From Bradysia coprophila (Eukaryota; Arthropoda; Insecta; Diptera; Sciaridae): DNA of 64,000 nucleotides. A model generated the notes under the pieces. The model saw only the letters and a list, made by a program, of their open reading frames with translations, made no database searches and was not told where the DNA came from. Each line of letters starts with the position of its first letter. The stretch's first letter is position 1. This document shows positions 21,530 through 34,400 of the stretch, piece after piece. The stretch covers positions 2,976,390 to 3,040,389 of the forward strand of contig NW_023503409.1 of NCBI RefSeq assembly GCF_014529535.1, in the 5' to 3' direction. Made by a program: the position numbers and the translations under genes.

Positions 21530-24500
21530 ATGTTTTTCAATAACGTACGAAGTAACACATTTGTTCAATTTTTCACCGGAAATTCAAAATATTTACCGAA
21601 AGTAGTGAGACGATTCAATCGAACTTTTTATAAGAGTGCCCTATGTACCGGCAAAATAAATGTTCAAAATGATGATAAATATGTGGTGTTGAATTGTGAT
21701 GATAGTAAAAGTTTAAAGTATCCAATAGTTTGGCTAAGAGACAACTGTCAATGTAAGGAATGCTTTCACGGTGGTTCAATGAGTAGAATTATTGATTGGA
21801 GTAAATTCAATGTGAATGTTAAAATCGACAATATTTCGGTGAGTGATTTTTTATTACCTTTTGTTTACTTCGCTATCACTTATTCACTGGCTTCCGTGCG
21901 AGGGGAGAGTTACTGTTACTCAAAAATTTCGGAAAAAGTTCCCTCGTTGAATGAAACGTTCCATTGAGCGATCCCAAAAATTCCATTCATTTTAAAAGAG
22001 ATAAATGAACTGCCCTTCCGTGTCCCGGTTCTGGTTGCACCATCGTCATAAACACTCTTTTTCTACGATTGATTTACCTTTACTTTGATTAAAATGAATC
22101 AGAAATCTTTTTTTCCGATTTGATGTACTTCATTCAGGCATTGTTCCATATCGTTTCAAAGTGCACTTATCGTGAGTTATAATCAATCGTCTATCGTTAT
22201 CATGAAGGTCATTTCAACGAAACCGAAAACGTAAATAACAAACAAAAACATGTTTTCGTTTTCAGTTCAACGACACAGCGGCGGAATTGACTATAAAATG
22301 GAACGACAATCATTCTTCCGTGCATAGCTTCGATTGGTTAAGGGAACGCAGTTTTGATTATGCCAATCGACGGGAGTACTTGGACACATTCTATCGACCG
22401 AAAAAAACGTTGTGGAATAAGGACGGCTATAACCAAGTGTTGGACAAATATAAATTTATAGATTTGATGTACGATAATGAAGGTAAATCAAATATTGGTT
22501 GAAAGTCCTCAACTATTAAGCAAAAACGCCCCACGTCTCATAATGCTTGTAGTGCGAAAATAGTCGGTCAGGTATAACCCACTTAATTTCACATTACTTA
22601 ATCAGGAGAGGTACAAATGTAGACAACAAACGTAAAGAACAATTCATTAAATATCTTATGGGTCTAAAAATCACTTCTCGAAGGTGACTTTTAGAGTAAA
22701 CAACTTAATCTGGTTTGAAATATTCATTTTAAAGCACGCATGTAGGATACATTTTAATTCTCAGTAAACAAAACCATAATTTACACGTTATTGAGCAGTT
22801 GAAAACAATATCAACAGGGTGTTGTTTTGTGTATAATGAATCCAATGATCGTTATATTTACAACAAATTGGACTGAATCAGTAAATGAACAAGTCTTCCA
22901 TTTTGAATTATAAAAATTGGTACTTGCGCGGTCCTTCTTGGGATCCCATAGGATTGTTCACACACAGTTCAAACCGTCAGTGCGTTAAAAAAAATTGAAA
23001 ATAGTAAGTTAACCCAGCGTTAAATCGCTCCCATTCTGACACATAAAGATGCGTTGAAATTTATTTTTCGTTTCATTTGTTTCCCCTCTCGATCACTTAA
23101 AATTGAAATCCAATGGCATTAAGTAATCAATTTCCCGTTGATATGATATGATATGATATGATTGAACAGTGATTTTAAAAATGGAATACTTAAGCTGGAA
23201 CGAGGGCATTCCATCGGTAATATGGGTCTTGGGTGTATAAAAATTTCTTCTTCTCTTTCAGTATATCATTCAGTTGTTGTTTTATGTTCATCTTTTCCCT
23301 AAATGCATCTTTACAAATTAAGTACTCAACAAAAAGTACTCCGTGTGAGAGAAAGCTGTCAAGTAAACAAAGCAAAATTTAAAAAATTCAATTATGTCTC
23401 TCAGACGCAGTACTTTTTTGGTAAATGGCAATCTAGCCTTATAAGACCATGCTGTTTTTCTTCAAATAACTAATATTTTGGATGTGTGACGAATGCATGG
23501 ATAGTTATCTGTTATCAACAACGACGACAAAGATGAGTCGATCCCTGGCTATGGTATTTTCTTGCATAGCAAAACGTATACTAAAACTAAAGAAGTAAAA
23601 GATTTACTATCACATACTATACGAAGGCAGTAACAGATCAAGTCATAATAAGCGTGCTGTATGTGAAAGATTAAACATTGCCATCCCCGCAAAACGTTAA
23701 TACAGCGGTCGATGCTACTCGTTTACTTACAAAATTACTTTTTACAGCTCTTAGATCCTGGCTGCAATCCTTATCCAAAAACGGCGTTTCAATTATTGAA
23801 AATACACCGCACTCCGAACAGGAATGCCGAAAGCTGTGCGATCGTGTGGCGTTTATTCGTAAAACCCACTACGGTGAAGAGTTTACGGTCCAAGCCAAAC
23901 CAAACACGTCGAACGTAGCCTATTTGTCAACGCCACTGCAATTGCATACTGATCTCCCATATTACGGCTACAAACCCGGCGTAATTCTATTGCATTGCTT
24001 GACACAGTCTCAATCGTCCGGAGGTTCGAATTTGTTGTCCGATGGTTTTTTGGCGGCTGAACGAATGAAATTAGACTGGGAAAAGTATTACGAGATCTTG
24101 ACGACCACATTGGTGGATTGGTGTGATATTGGCGAAGAGAATGGTGAGAAGTTTTACAGCTTACATCGGGCACCAATTATTAGGTATGTCGATTGGTATT
24201 AAGGATTGTGTTTTTGTAATACAAAAAATCAATCCATCCATTTAGTTTGGACCATGACGGAAATGTTGATGGAATCAACTACAGTGTACCACAGAGGGAC
24301 AGTCGATTTTCCATTTCTATTGATAAGGTGGACGAGTGGTACAAGGCTAAAGCCAAATTTGTTGAGCTGATTCATGAAGAAGCAGTTACGTTTAAGACTA
24401 AACCAGGTAAAATCTTAAAATGGAATACTTTTGCTCTATAGCTCACATGGAATAAATATTCTTTGTATTTATTCAATTAGGAGACATTCGATAATACACG

Positions 24501-24711
24501 TTGTCTGCATGGTCGTACCGGATACACAGATCAAGCCAATAATACTAGACACTTGATCGGTGCTTATTTGGACTGGGATGAAATTTACTCCAGACTTCGG
24601 GTTCTGACGCTGGCTAAAGAGAAGTCAACCTTTCCACGGCACTTATATTGGAGTGATTCGTTCGGCATGAGAACGGCCCGTCAAATGGAAGTGAAACGAA
24701 TGTCGAATTAA
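21530..24711 (+). CDS. Gamma-butyrobetaine dioxygenase-like 2-oxoglutarate oxygenase (frame broken)
   Basis: Exons 21530-21838, 22266-22482, 23748-24183, 24246-24406 and 24481-24711, all GT-AG. The first four join in frame; the last needs phase 0 but receives phase 1. Expected length is about 450 aa. Residues 1-40 are basic, with few acidic residues, and could target mitochondria. The zinc site of the N-terminal domain is C73, C75, C78 and H119; the Fe(II) facial triad is H242-x-D244 plus the histidine in CLHGRTGY. The C-terminus (GAYLDWDEIYSRLRVL) follows BBOX1 more closely than trimethyllysine dioxygenase. Family knowledge: hydroxylates gamma-butyrobetaine to L-carnitine using Fe(II), O2 and 2-oxoglutarate. 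At the last junction, the family pattern G-D-x-x-TFDN has lost bases, fitting collapse of an 8-bp repeat. It could be an assembly error, an allele or early decay. Confidence 0.85.
23139..23161. repeat. Pentanucleotide microsatellite (GATAT)n
   Basis: About four and a half copies of GATAT in intron 2 of the dioxygenase gene. Confidence 0.8.
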
Positions 24712-24936
24712 TTTTTCGTTTATTTAACATTGAACTCTTCCTGTTTTTTTGTTGAGTTTTCTTAAAATTAATTATTTTTTGTTTATATAAATTCAAATCA
24801 CATGATTTTAATGATGAAGCACACTAAATTTAAAATTACATTTTTTTATATACTTGCAAGACGTTTCGTAAAATATGGATTCTATCCGTCTTTTGTGTTT
24901 CTTTTAAAAGTTTTGTTTTTGTCTTCTTTCTATTAG

Positions 24937-24942
24937 AATAAA
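24937..24942 (+). terminator. Polyadenylation signal AATAAA, dioxygenase gene
   Basis: AATAAA 226 bases after the stop codon, on the coding strand. Likely but not the only possible signal. Confidence 0.4.
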
Positions 24943-26222
24943 AGCAGCAGAATTTTTATGTTTTCGTTTTTTCAAATCTTTTTGCAGCACCATCTCGTTT
25001 TGATTTTTTACTTTTTTTTTAAGTTTAATTTTGCTACCGTCCGAGCCCATGCCAAAGTCAATAGTTTTCAGATTGTTGTACAAACACTGCTCAAAGCACT
25101 ACGTTCATTTATTATTGAAAGTAGCGATAAAAATAAGTGACGAGGCTCTCCAAATTGTTCTTATTTAAAAATGCAGTTACCAAACACTAGGTTAAACAAC
25201 TGAAATATTTAAACTGTTTAGGGTGTCATCTGTTTTATCAATCATGACTTCATTCTGTGACTCTCAGTCACTGACTAATGCAAAAATCAGGTTAAAATGA
25301 AGTAAAATATTTGAAGTCAATAACTTGAAAATACTTTGATCAAATGAAGTAATAGATCCGAGTGATATGATTGTCGTCTGTGAAAGGATAAAAATTAAGC
25401 AGGACGTCTCTAAACAGAAGACTGAATCCGCTATTTATTACCGAAACTGCACTATCAATTGAAAATCTTTTTTTGTTGTTGTTGTAAGCGGTAGCTGGCT
25501 GCTGTTCAACCATTAGCGGTAACATTGAAATGTCTGAGTTTTGCACCAATTTGAGTATTTTCAAAACTTATTTGGTGCTGTACGTAACATTGTTTTGATC
25601 TATTCATCGCATTATTCACATCCTATCGATCTCACTGTATTTCAACTATTTTCTATTGAAATGCAAGAGTTAATATGAACTACCAGCTTTACTTTCAACG
25701 TTATTATCGCCGTCATACCAACAATTCGAAGACTTTGAGGTCTAGCAATTGCCACAACAAATGTTTGATAATAGCAGTGAGTTACCCAGTCTTACCATGA
25801 GTAAAAAGTTCCATTGACAAAATGAATCCAGAGAATTTAAGGACTCGGAACTCAATTAAATGCCTTTAGAGAGTCTGGAACTTCTGTTTGACATCACAAC
25901 AACACTGATTGACTGACTTTGCCAAGACGAAATACACATTCCGAATAAATTACCTACGTGTCCAAATCGACTAAGCCAAAATAAATTAAAAGAAAAATTC
26001 TTAATTAAAAATTATTTTAGTTTATGAAAACAACAGCCAGTTCAATTTAAAAAAAATCAATTGCGAAGGAATATCGAGCATCGCCCATTCCTCCACACAT
26101 CTCTCTACATCTCTATTTTTAGCGTGTAAAATGCTCTCAGTTTTATAGCAATTTAGTAATAATTCCATTTGCAAAGTATATTTTTAATAAAATTTCAAAA
26201 AAAATAATAAAGAAGTAAATGC
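24943..26222. other. Intergenic, convergent 3' ends of dioxygenase and Shroom
   Basis: AT-rich, no supported gene or clear repeat. It should contain the Shroom 3' UTR on the minus strand. Confidence 0.4.
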
Positions 26223-28448
26223 TTAACATTCGCTGTGCACCAAAGTATCTTTAAGAGCACTTAGTTGTTCGTCCCCTAACTTAATTTTATCGGCAATCTC
26301 ACGTGCATCAACTATTAACTTAGCTTTCATATTTATGAAATAATCGTAGTCTGCATACTCTTCGATCGTTAAATGCTTTTCCAACGTCTTCGACACCAAA
26401 TTACCGCGACGATCGATATCGATTTTCAATTTCTTAGCTTCTTCCAGTTGTTCAGTTAGTCGATCGCGTTTTGTTTCCAATTGTTTCTGTACGAAAGAAA
26501 AATGGTTTTAATTGCAGACATCGTGTGAAGTATAAAAAGTTGCTGATCATTTACCTTCTCCCCTTCATCACAAACTTCATGCAATGTGTTTTCGGTTTTC
26601 GCCAGACGTCCGGACAGAGACAACAGCAACATTGTGATGTGTCCAACATCGTCCACGTATGTACGGAATTTCGATGCATCGGTGGGTCGAAGTTTTTGTT
26701 CCACTATCAATGACACATCGTTGCCCAGCAAATCATTGGCTGTACTCTCTTCGGCGATCGTAGTTTGTTCATTGGCCAATACAAGTAATTTCTTACTAAT
26801 CCGGGACACTAACTCCTCCTTTTGTTTCGTCAGATCACAGCTGTCACCATTGATTAAGGTTTTAATTTCCCGATTAAACCGTAGCGATGCGTTGGACTTT
26901 GGTTGCTTAGCTGGTTCAGGCATTGTGAAGTAGTTGGTGGGTGATGTAGATGTTGCGGATGGACTGAAAGATATCAAATCGTGAGTTGGGGATTTGGTTT
27001 GACGGAATGCAAAAGCAATGCACCTTTTGACACCATTTGGACTTCTTTCGGGGGTCGAAGTTGCGACGTCCTTTTTGATAATTCTAGGTGTGATATACGG
27101 ATTGTATAAGCCAGTTACATAATCCGATGACGACTTAAACGACTTTGGAGCTGCAAAGGAAAGAGATAAAATTTAGTTGAACTGTTCAATGATCCGCCCA
27201 CCCTAAATCTTTAGAAAAATTAGCTTTCCTGTTTAATGGGAATTTGAATAGAAAATCTCTATCTTACCAAATACATGATGCAAACGATCCGTTGGCGACA
27301 ACTGGCTAATTAAATCCATCGATAATTTTTCACAGTCTAAATCCTCTGTATGCCTCAATTTATTGCAGTGTACTAGATCTTCATCGCAATCCTCACAGTC
27401 AGACGACATGGATTCATAACCATCAGTTTGTGAGGCGGCTTCCGACGTGGGAGGATTTAGTCTCAACACAATTTCAGTTCTCTGTATCATATGGACACCA
27501 CCTTCCCCTTCTCCATCCACAGGTGCAATCGTTGTTTCCGATATTTCGGCAACGACGACTGGTGAATCGATTCTGACTGTTGTTTCATCCATTGTCTCAA
27601 TTTCCTTCGATTCAGCTGCCTGATGTACAGGTATAATCAAATCACTGTTTTGCATATCGTTCACATTGTTTTTAACGTTTAAGTCTCGGCATAAATTTGC
27701 AATATTTTTCTCGCTCTCCGATAGATGGGCCGACATCAGCTTGCTTTGAAGTTGCGTGATTTTATCAATATTTTCCTTTAGACTATCTTTGCGAATCAAT
27801 TTGTCATCTTTCATGGTCGGTGTCAATGAGATCGATCGATTTACAGCCATTGGCACAAACTGATTCGACGTATTCGTGCGATCTTCAAAGCTAATTTTCC
27901 GATTGACAAATTCATTTCGCAATGCATAGGGTGATTGACGATTTGTTGCTTGTGTGTTTGCTGTCAGATCAACTCCATCATTTTCCAGAAATGCAATTTT
28001 ATTCGTATCAGCATTGGCGAGAATGTGAGTCTTTTTCAGGTCTACGTTTGATTGCGACATATATTTCGGACTGATAGACTCGCTAAGATTTCGTCCGTAT
28101 GGTGGTGATGTGGGCGACGGCGTACTGTTTCTATTCTGACTGAAATTGAACATCGACTTCATTGGATAAGTTTGTTGAACCGGTGCACTTGGTGCAGATT
28201 TGATGTAGCTGGGATGAATGTTGTTGTTCGAACCGTAACGCGGTGACGACGAATGAATTTTGGCACCAACTGGCAATACGTCTGGAAGATTATTGCATTT
28301 TGGCGACAAATTGTCTTCGAGGAAGACACTATTTTCATTAATGCAATCCTCATTCGATGTAAGGGTGAGTTTATAGCTGCCATGGTCGGGATCGGAATTG
28401 AGTTTTTCACGTGATTGTCGTGGCAAATACGACGCCTTTGAGTTACAC
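26223..28448 (-). CDS. Shrm: Shroom, 3' exons (ASD2 domain); 5' exons not found
   Basis: Four exons: 28448-27268, 27150-27024, 26963-26555 and 26486-26223, GT-AG with matching phases, giving about 659 aa. The first visible exon starts with an acceptor (TTTTCAG), so more coding sequence lies to the right. The long exon is low-complexity, Ser/Pro/Asn-rich. The small exon carries SSSDYVTGLYNPYITP, and the last two carry the ASD2 coiled coil: RFNREIKTLI, then EQLEEAKKLKIDIDRRGNLV, ADYDYFINMKAKLIVDAREI and KIKLGDEQLSALKDTL to the stop. Family knowledge: ASD2 binds Rho kinase (Rok/ROCK) and drives apical actomyosin constriction in epithelia. A PDZ domain, present in vertebrate Shrooms, is not seen here. 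Confidence 0.92.
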
Positions 28449-31400
28449 CTGAAAATGAAACAAGGATTGTGATTAATGAAAAATATGAATTGGTTTTCAA
28501 GTAACCAAATGATATCTGAAAGCTCAACAGATTCGCCTAAAAATGTCTGTGGTTTAAATTGATTCAATTTCGTTTCATAGATCCATTCGCAATTCCTTTC
28601 AGAAAGATTTAAACGTTTCAGTAAACCGAAAATCGATTAATTGCTATTAGTGAACAAAGACATATTGAGCTACTTCCTCGCAAACCTATTTTCAACATTC
28701 GAAACGAATCGATTGTGTTTTTAACAGTAAATCTTTATGCGATTGTTATATCTTACTTGATGCACATAAAATCGGACATTAAATTTTGCAAACTGTTTTA
28801 AAAACAGTTAAATTACGTCAGGGCATACACATTAAAGTAACTAAAATGCGCTTTGCAATGCCTGACATGTTTCGTCAGTAATCTCCCGCATATATTTTAT
28901 AGCGGCAGACGAAATTTGCATAATATTCAGGTATGGAATCAATTTTAATCTCTGACACAAAATGCAACATACAGTTTGCACTCATAAATTAAACGCAATT
29001 AGCCAAAATCAATTCGGCACAAGGACAGATACGATGATACAATTTTCGCAGACAAAAATATTTGCATAATTAATGAATTGTCGTTTTATTGAACAATTAA
29101 AACAAAAGTCTCAAATTATGTGAACGTTCATCAAGTCGCTTCACTTTTCTTCTAAATTTTCACAAAGGCCTGCAATAAACTTGTATACGAAAATAACACA
29201 AGAGAATGAGAAATGCTGCGAGTATTTTCAATTATTTTTGAATTCAGCACATTCTGGCCATTTCGTTAGGAATTCACATTAAAACTGAAAATAAAATATT
29301 CGATACACGTGTCGGCATTTATTTTCGTTCGCATTTTTCGAATGTTATTTTGGGCATATATTGCTAGACTCACATTAATCGCAGGGAATTAACGTGGCTG
29401 TGATCTTTTCCCAGAAGAAAATGGTTTTACATCGGTTAAAGGGATATTGCATGATTGATTGATGCACTTGTAAAGCTTTGTTTGAAATCATACACATGCA
29501 TGACTCGTTAATCAAATATTCAAAAGTGGTTTGGAGATCAAGCAATGGTTTCGAAACATTTTGTCAAGCTTAAGAAAGTCAGTTTGGCCTAACTAAAATT
29601 ATAATATAAATCAGATAGCTGACGAGAGGTGGAATTGTTTTCTTTTATTAATAACAATTGTTGAATAAACTTTATAACAGATAAAAAGACGGGCCGTTAC
29701 GACATGAGAATTTAAAGTGCAATCGTAAATTTAGACAAAAACATTTATATCTATTCATAGATGTTATATTCGATGAAACAATGCGATTTTTGTAACGTGA
29801 GACTTGTTAGCATATTGTCTCAGATGATGACATTAATTGGAATGAAAAAAAAAACGTTTTTGGTTTCTTGTCGGCTGAAAACATTTCAATTTTCAATCAA
29901 AAAGTTGGAGAATTTCAACTAACTGTGTACTCCAATAACAAATGTTCGGACGGTGAGGTAAATTAGTTGAATGAAGTTTCGGACCTATGTGAACAAGCAA
30001 AAACTCAATCTATAATTTTCTCCTAACACTGCGTAAAGCTAACGTCTTTTTGCTCCCTGTCCAAAAAAGATTATTTCTACGCAACCGTTTTCTGCATAAC
30101 TTCATACAGTTTCCAAGTTATACAAAACTGTCTCGCATAGTCGCATAGAAATATACAATTCACTTCTCAGCACATTGCCATTAAAGTTTGAAACAAAAGA
30201 CATCAATTTAGTGACGAACCTTGTTACGATTGATTCAAAAAACCATGTTCAAACAATGTCCAATTTGTACCCTTCCTATCTTCAACGACAAATTATCATC
30301 AAACCAAATCCCCAAAGGGTTCCATTTCATGCATTACAGTCAGATCACGACGCAACGTCAGCACAGAATAAATTGAAAATTTTTTGATGGACAAAAGAAC
30401 AATATTATACACAACACTGTATAGGAAAATGAATTATTTATCGTCCGAACGAAATACCTCACAGCCAGCACAGGCATTCAATTTAAATTGGTTATAGGTG
30501 ACATATTGACCCCAGGGACTTGGTATCAGTATTATAACGCCAGCGTCAACAATGCATTATATTAATAAATCTTCATGCATAACATGTTCGATCTCTTTTA
30601 TCGTTTCGATGGAATAAATTTTTCATTGTATTTGATCTGTCTACATGCATTACTATCATGGAAAATACAATATCGGGTGTATAATATATATGGTTGAGTA
30701 CCTTCATTGAAATTCACTTTCAGGCAGGCAGACACAATTCAACCTACTCGTAGCGAAATGTCTGTAACTGAATATTCATTTTAATGGAAAATAATATGAA
30801 ATGAACAATAAAACAAGCTCCAACGTTATGAATCGAATAATATTCGTATTAGCAAATAAGAAATTAGTGACATTATCTGGTCTAATAGTCCATCGAAAGA
30901 TGTCGAATGTAATTGTCTGGTCTGGTACACATCCGAATGAATAAGACGTTTCATTCAGTTAACGTGTTAATATGCTCAGCTTTTTTCATTGTTATACAAA
31001 AAGCAGCACGAGAAAAAAGAAGAATAATGTCTGTTATTACATTTTGTAATGGAAACACATGTGGTTATGTGAAAGCATTTTCAATAATTCATATGCGCTG
31101 ATGGATTACAGAATAGGAGCGAGCGTCTTCTTTATAAATGGAAAAACTGGGTCCGTAACAGTCAGTCCATAACTTTATTGTTTTATCTTAATGCGTAATA
31201 ATGTGTCGATACGTGGAATTAAACGTGACTTCGGTTACCGAAGCCCTAATTTTTTACAATAGCTTCGAAGGGACTAAACAACTCAAGCAGCTGAAACTAG
31301 TAGATGTTTCTGTCCAGTGAAACTCATGTAATCTGTACATTCGATATGTATAAGCCTCTGCAATATTTTCCTTAATTCATTGTTTGGTTATAATAACAAT

Positions 31401-34400
31401 TAAAACTACGCATTCAGACCCACTATTTACCACATTCAAAGTGATGCTGTTACCGAAAATTGATTATTTAAAAAATAATAATATTTAATTGGTGTCTACG
31501 GTAAAAGAGGTAGGACATGAAAAAATAAATTTTGTTGAAGATAAATAAAGAAGAAGTGGGATCCACTTAAATTAACTGTATCACATTATTTGTTATATTA
31601 AAATACAATTTTTTTTTTCTTAAAGTGCCCATTATGAAGATCTGTTGTTGAACTACTGAATTTGAATTATAATAACGATAATCATCATACTAATTCAGAT
31701 TCAGTATTGTACATTTTACGTTGACCTACATTCACTTTTTGTTCAGCTTCGCTTCAAATTTATTTAATAAAAAGTGAAAAACTTCACGAGTTTAATTTAT
31801 TCAATTTTATGCTGTTGAAATGTATCTTATACTGCCAAAATAGACCACAAGCGTATATGTCGCGAAAAGATTTTTTTCTCTCTCTGTTTATTATACTCGG
31901 TAAGGATTGGTAGGTCGGAGGTTTGAGCATAACATAACGACGAAGTCTATGTGAATGCTACTGATTTGTACAATAAACAAGAACTATGTCGCAATTGAAT
32001 TTAAAATTTTAAGACTTTATATGGTAAGCGTTATTTTCAATTTTATTATTTTTGTTCGATGCGTTACGTTTTTTTATTATTATTATTATGTTATTTCATA
32101 CATTATTCCACTCATATGTGTGTACGCCAACATTATAGAGGTTCTTTAACTTACAAGATCACGAATAGATGGATATACCGGTATTTTTTAATGACAAATT
32201 GTTTGCATTTCGCGTGTTGCTAATAAGATAAACCAGACTTATTTCAATTTTATTTATTTTGTAATTATACATTTTGTTTGCAGCTACAGCGTTGGTGATG
32301 AATAAGAAAGGTGAAAGTGATATTGACTTTTTAACGTGTATTATTTTGGTGCAATTTATGAAAATTGTAACTTCTAGCGAATTAAAGTACATCGCGAGAA
32401 AGGTAAAACAATATTTAACAGTAAATGGTGATTAGGAAACAGACGATCTGATGATCACCAACAACAAGTTTTAAATTGAAATCGTACAGAAGAAGAGTCA
32501 ACTTTATTCGACGTAAATATAACTTTCAGCGAAGCCTAAGCAAATTAGCCTTCCATAGACGGCAGGAATATCTGATTTGATAGGATAGGTGAAGCTAGAT
32601 TTTGGTCTGAGTCAGATTTTTGTGCTTTGAGTGCTACCTGAAGAAGGTCTGAGACTAGCAAACAAATGAAAAATCTTTTTAAAAAAATCAACTTAAAAAG
32701 CTTACAAATTATCTACTGACCCTCTACATCTCAGGATAAACCATCAGTGGCTATTTTTGACAAAAACAAATTTTTCAATTTTTTTTTAGGAATATTAGGG
32801 AAAAATTTGGAAAATATTTTCCTAAAACTAGTTCCTGTTAAGCATACCTATTCAAACGTTATGACCTGAGATCACTACCTATTTCTTGTGACAATACTTG
32901 CGACTCTTTCGTGATTAATTTTTTAAATTTTTATGATCGTTGCAAAACTAACCACCCAGCTTGTATTTATCTAGTAACATTGATGACGTTACGTTACGTT
33001 ATGTGAACCATTCCAATTTGTAAAGTCTAACATTTTCGTAGAAATACTTTGAAAAGAGCAGAGTCAAATTTAATCTTTTTGGAAATACAATTAAAATGTA
33101 ATAATGTCACTGTGACTCTTGCCCAAGCCTTGCCCATAGTTCAAGCTTAAATGTTTTCCAGAATTTATCTTTTAATACCGACTTTAAAGCCCAACTTTCA
33201 AACATTCACGTTCCGAACATAATTTAGATTAATCTAATTTTTTTAACTGACCTTAAACATCATCGTTATGAATATAAAAATCACAAAAGCGTAAGATGGC
33301 ACAAAAAAAAATAACTAGAAAATTGAATAGAGTTGGGTTAGATGTATACATACACATCAAATGCGGAACTCTTAAGAACACTAAAAACACTATAACCTAA
33401 ACTCGTTTCGTAAATTTTGTAATATATAGTTTGACTTGAATGATTTCAATCGGTATAACCGACTACAAAACCAACAGAAATAAAGCAAACAGAACGTTGA
33501 GCCAATTATAGTTTTTTTTTTGTCTAAATTTTAGTTGGCATGAGCATGTTATTTAATGTTATTGTGTAGATATTGTACTTTTGTGGAGTGCGACGGAATA
33601 ATATAATTCAGTTAGCCTTTAACCTTTTACAACACAAAACAAAAAATCTGTAATGCTAAATTCACTAAATCAAGTATCTGTTATATAACATGAATATAAA
33701 AGCGAAATAATTGTAAAACAAGGCTGGTGCAACAATATGGATATATTATTATAATGAAAAACTGTCGTACGCTGTTGCATGTTTTAATATGATGAAAATG
33801 AACATTAGAAGAACGAGAATGTCAAGCGAGAAAATAATATAGCAATTTCGTGCTACAAAATGATTTGATTAATTCTATATTTAATCTTCGCATGCATTAA
33901 ATGTTTTAAAAAGAAATTTCCATTTGATAAAGCCGTACATATTGTGTGCATGGTGTATATTAAGTGTACAATAAAACCCTTTTTCGCAAAACCACATCGC
34001 ACCGTTATCTTAAATTACATCATACACATAGCCATGGAACGAAGAGCTTAACAATAATTTATCTGCATGCACAACAAATTAATTTTTATTACTTCTAATG
34101 GCTTTGGTTGCATTTCTCCTCACATGCATAATGTGATTCAATTGAAAACCACAAATTATCATATCAATCACAAGTGGAACATTATGTTGAAAATATCATT
34201 TCCATCAAATGACATGAACTAAATTACCACAATACATTTCTGTTTAGGTTCGTTTTCTGCACACTATTGGCTGATGTTTAAAATGAGAATATTTGTTCTT
34301 GTCGCTGTATCGTAGTCGTTGAAGTTAATCTAATTTAATTTTGCAATTTGCTTCTCTGCGATTTTATTACATCTGACTGGGGGTCCTTTCACTAAATGGC

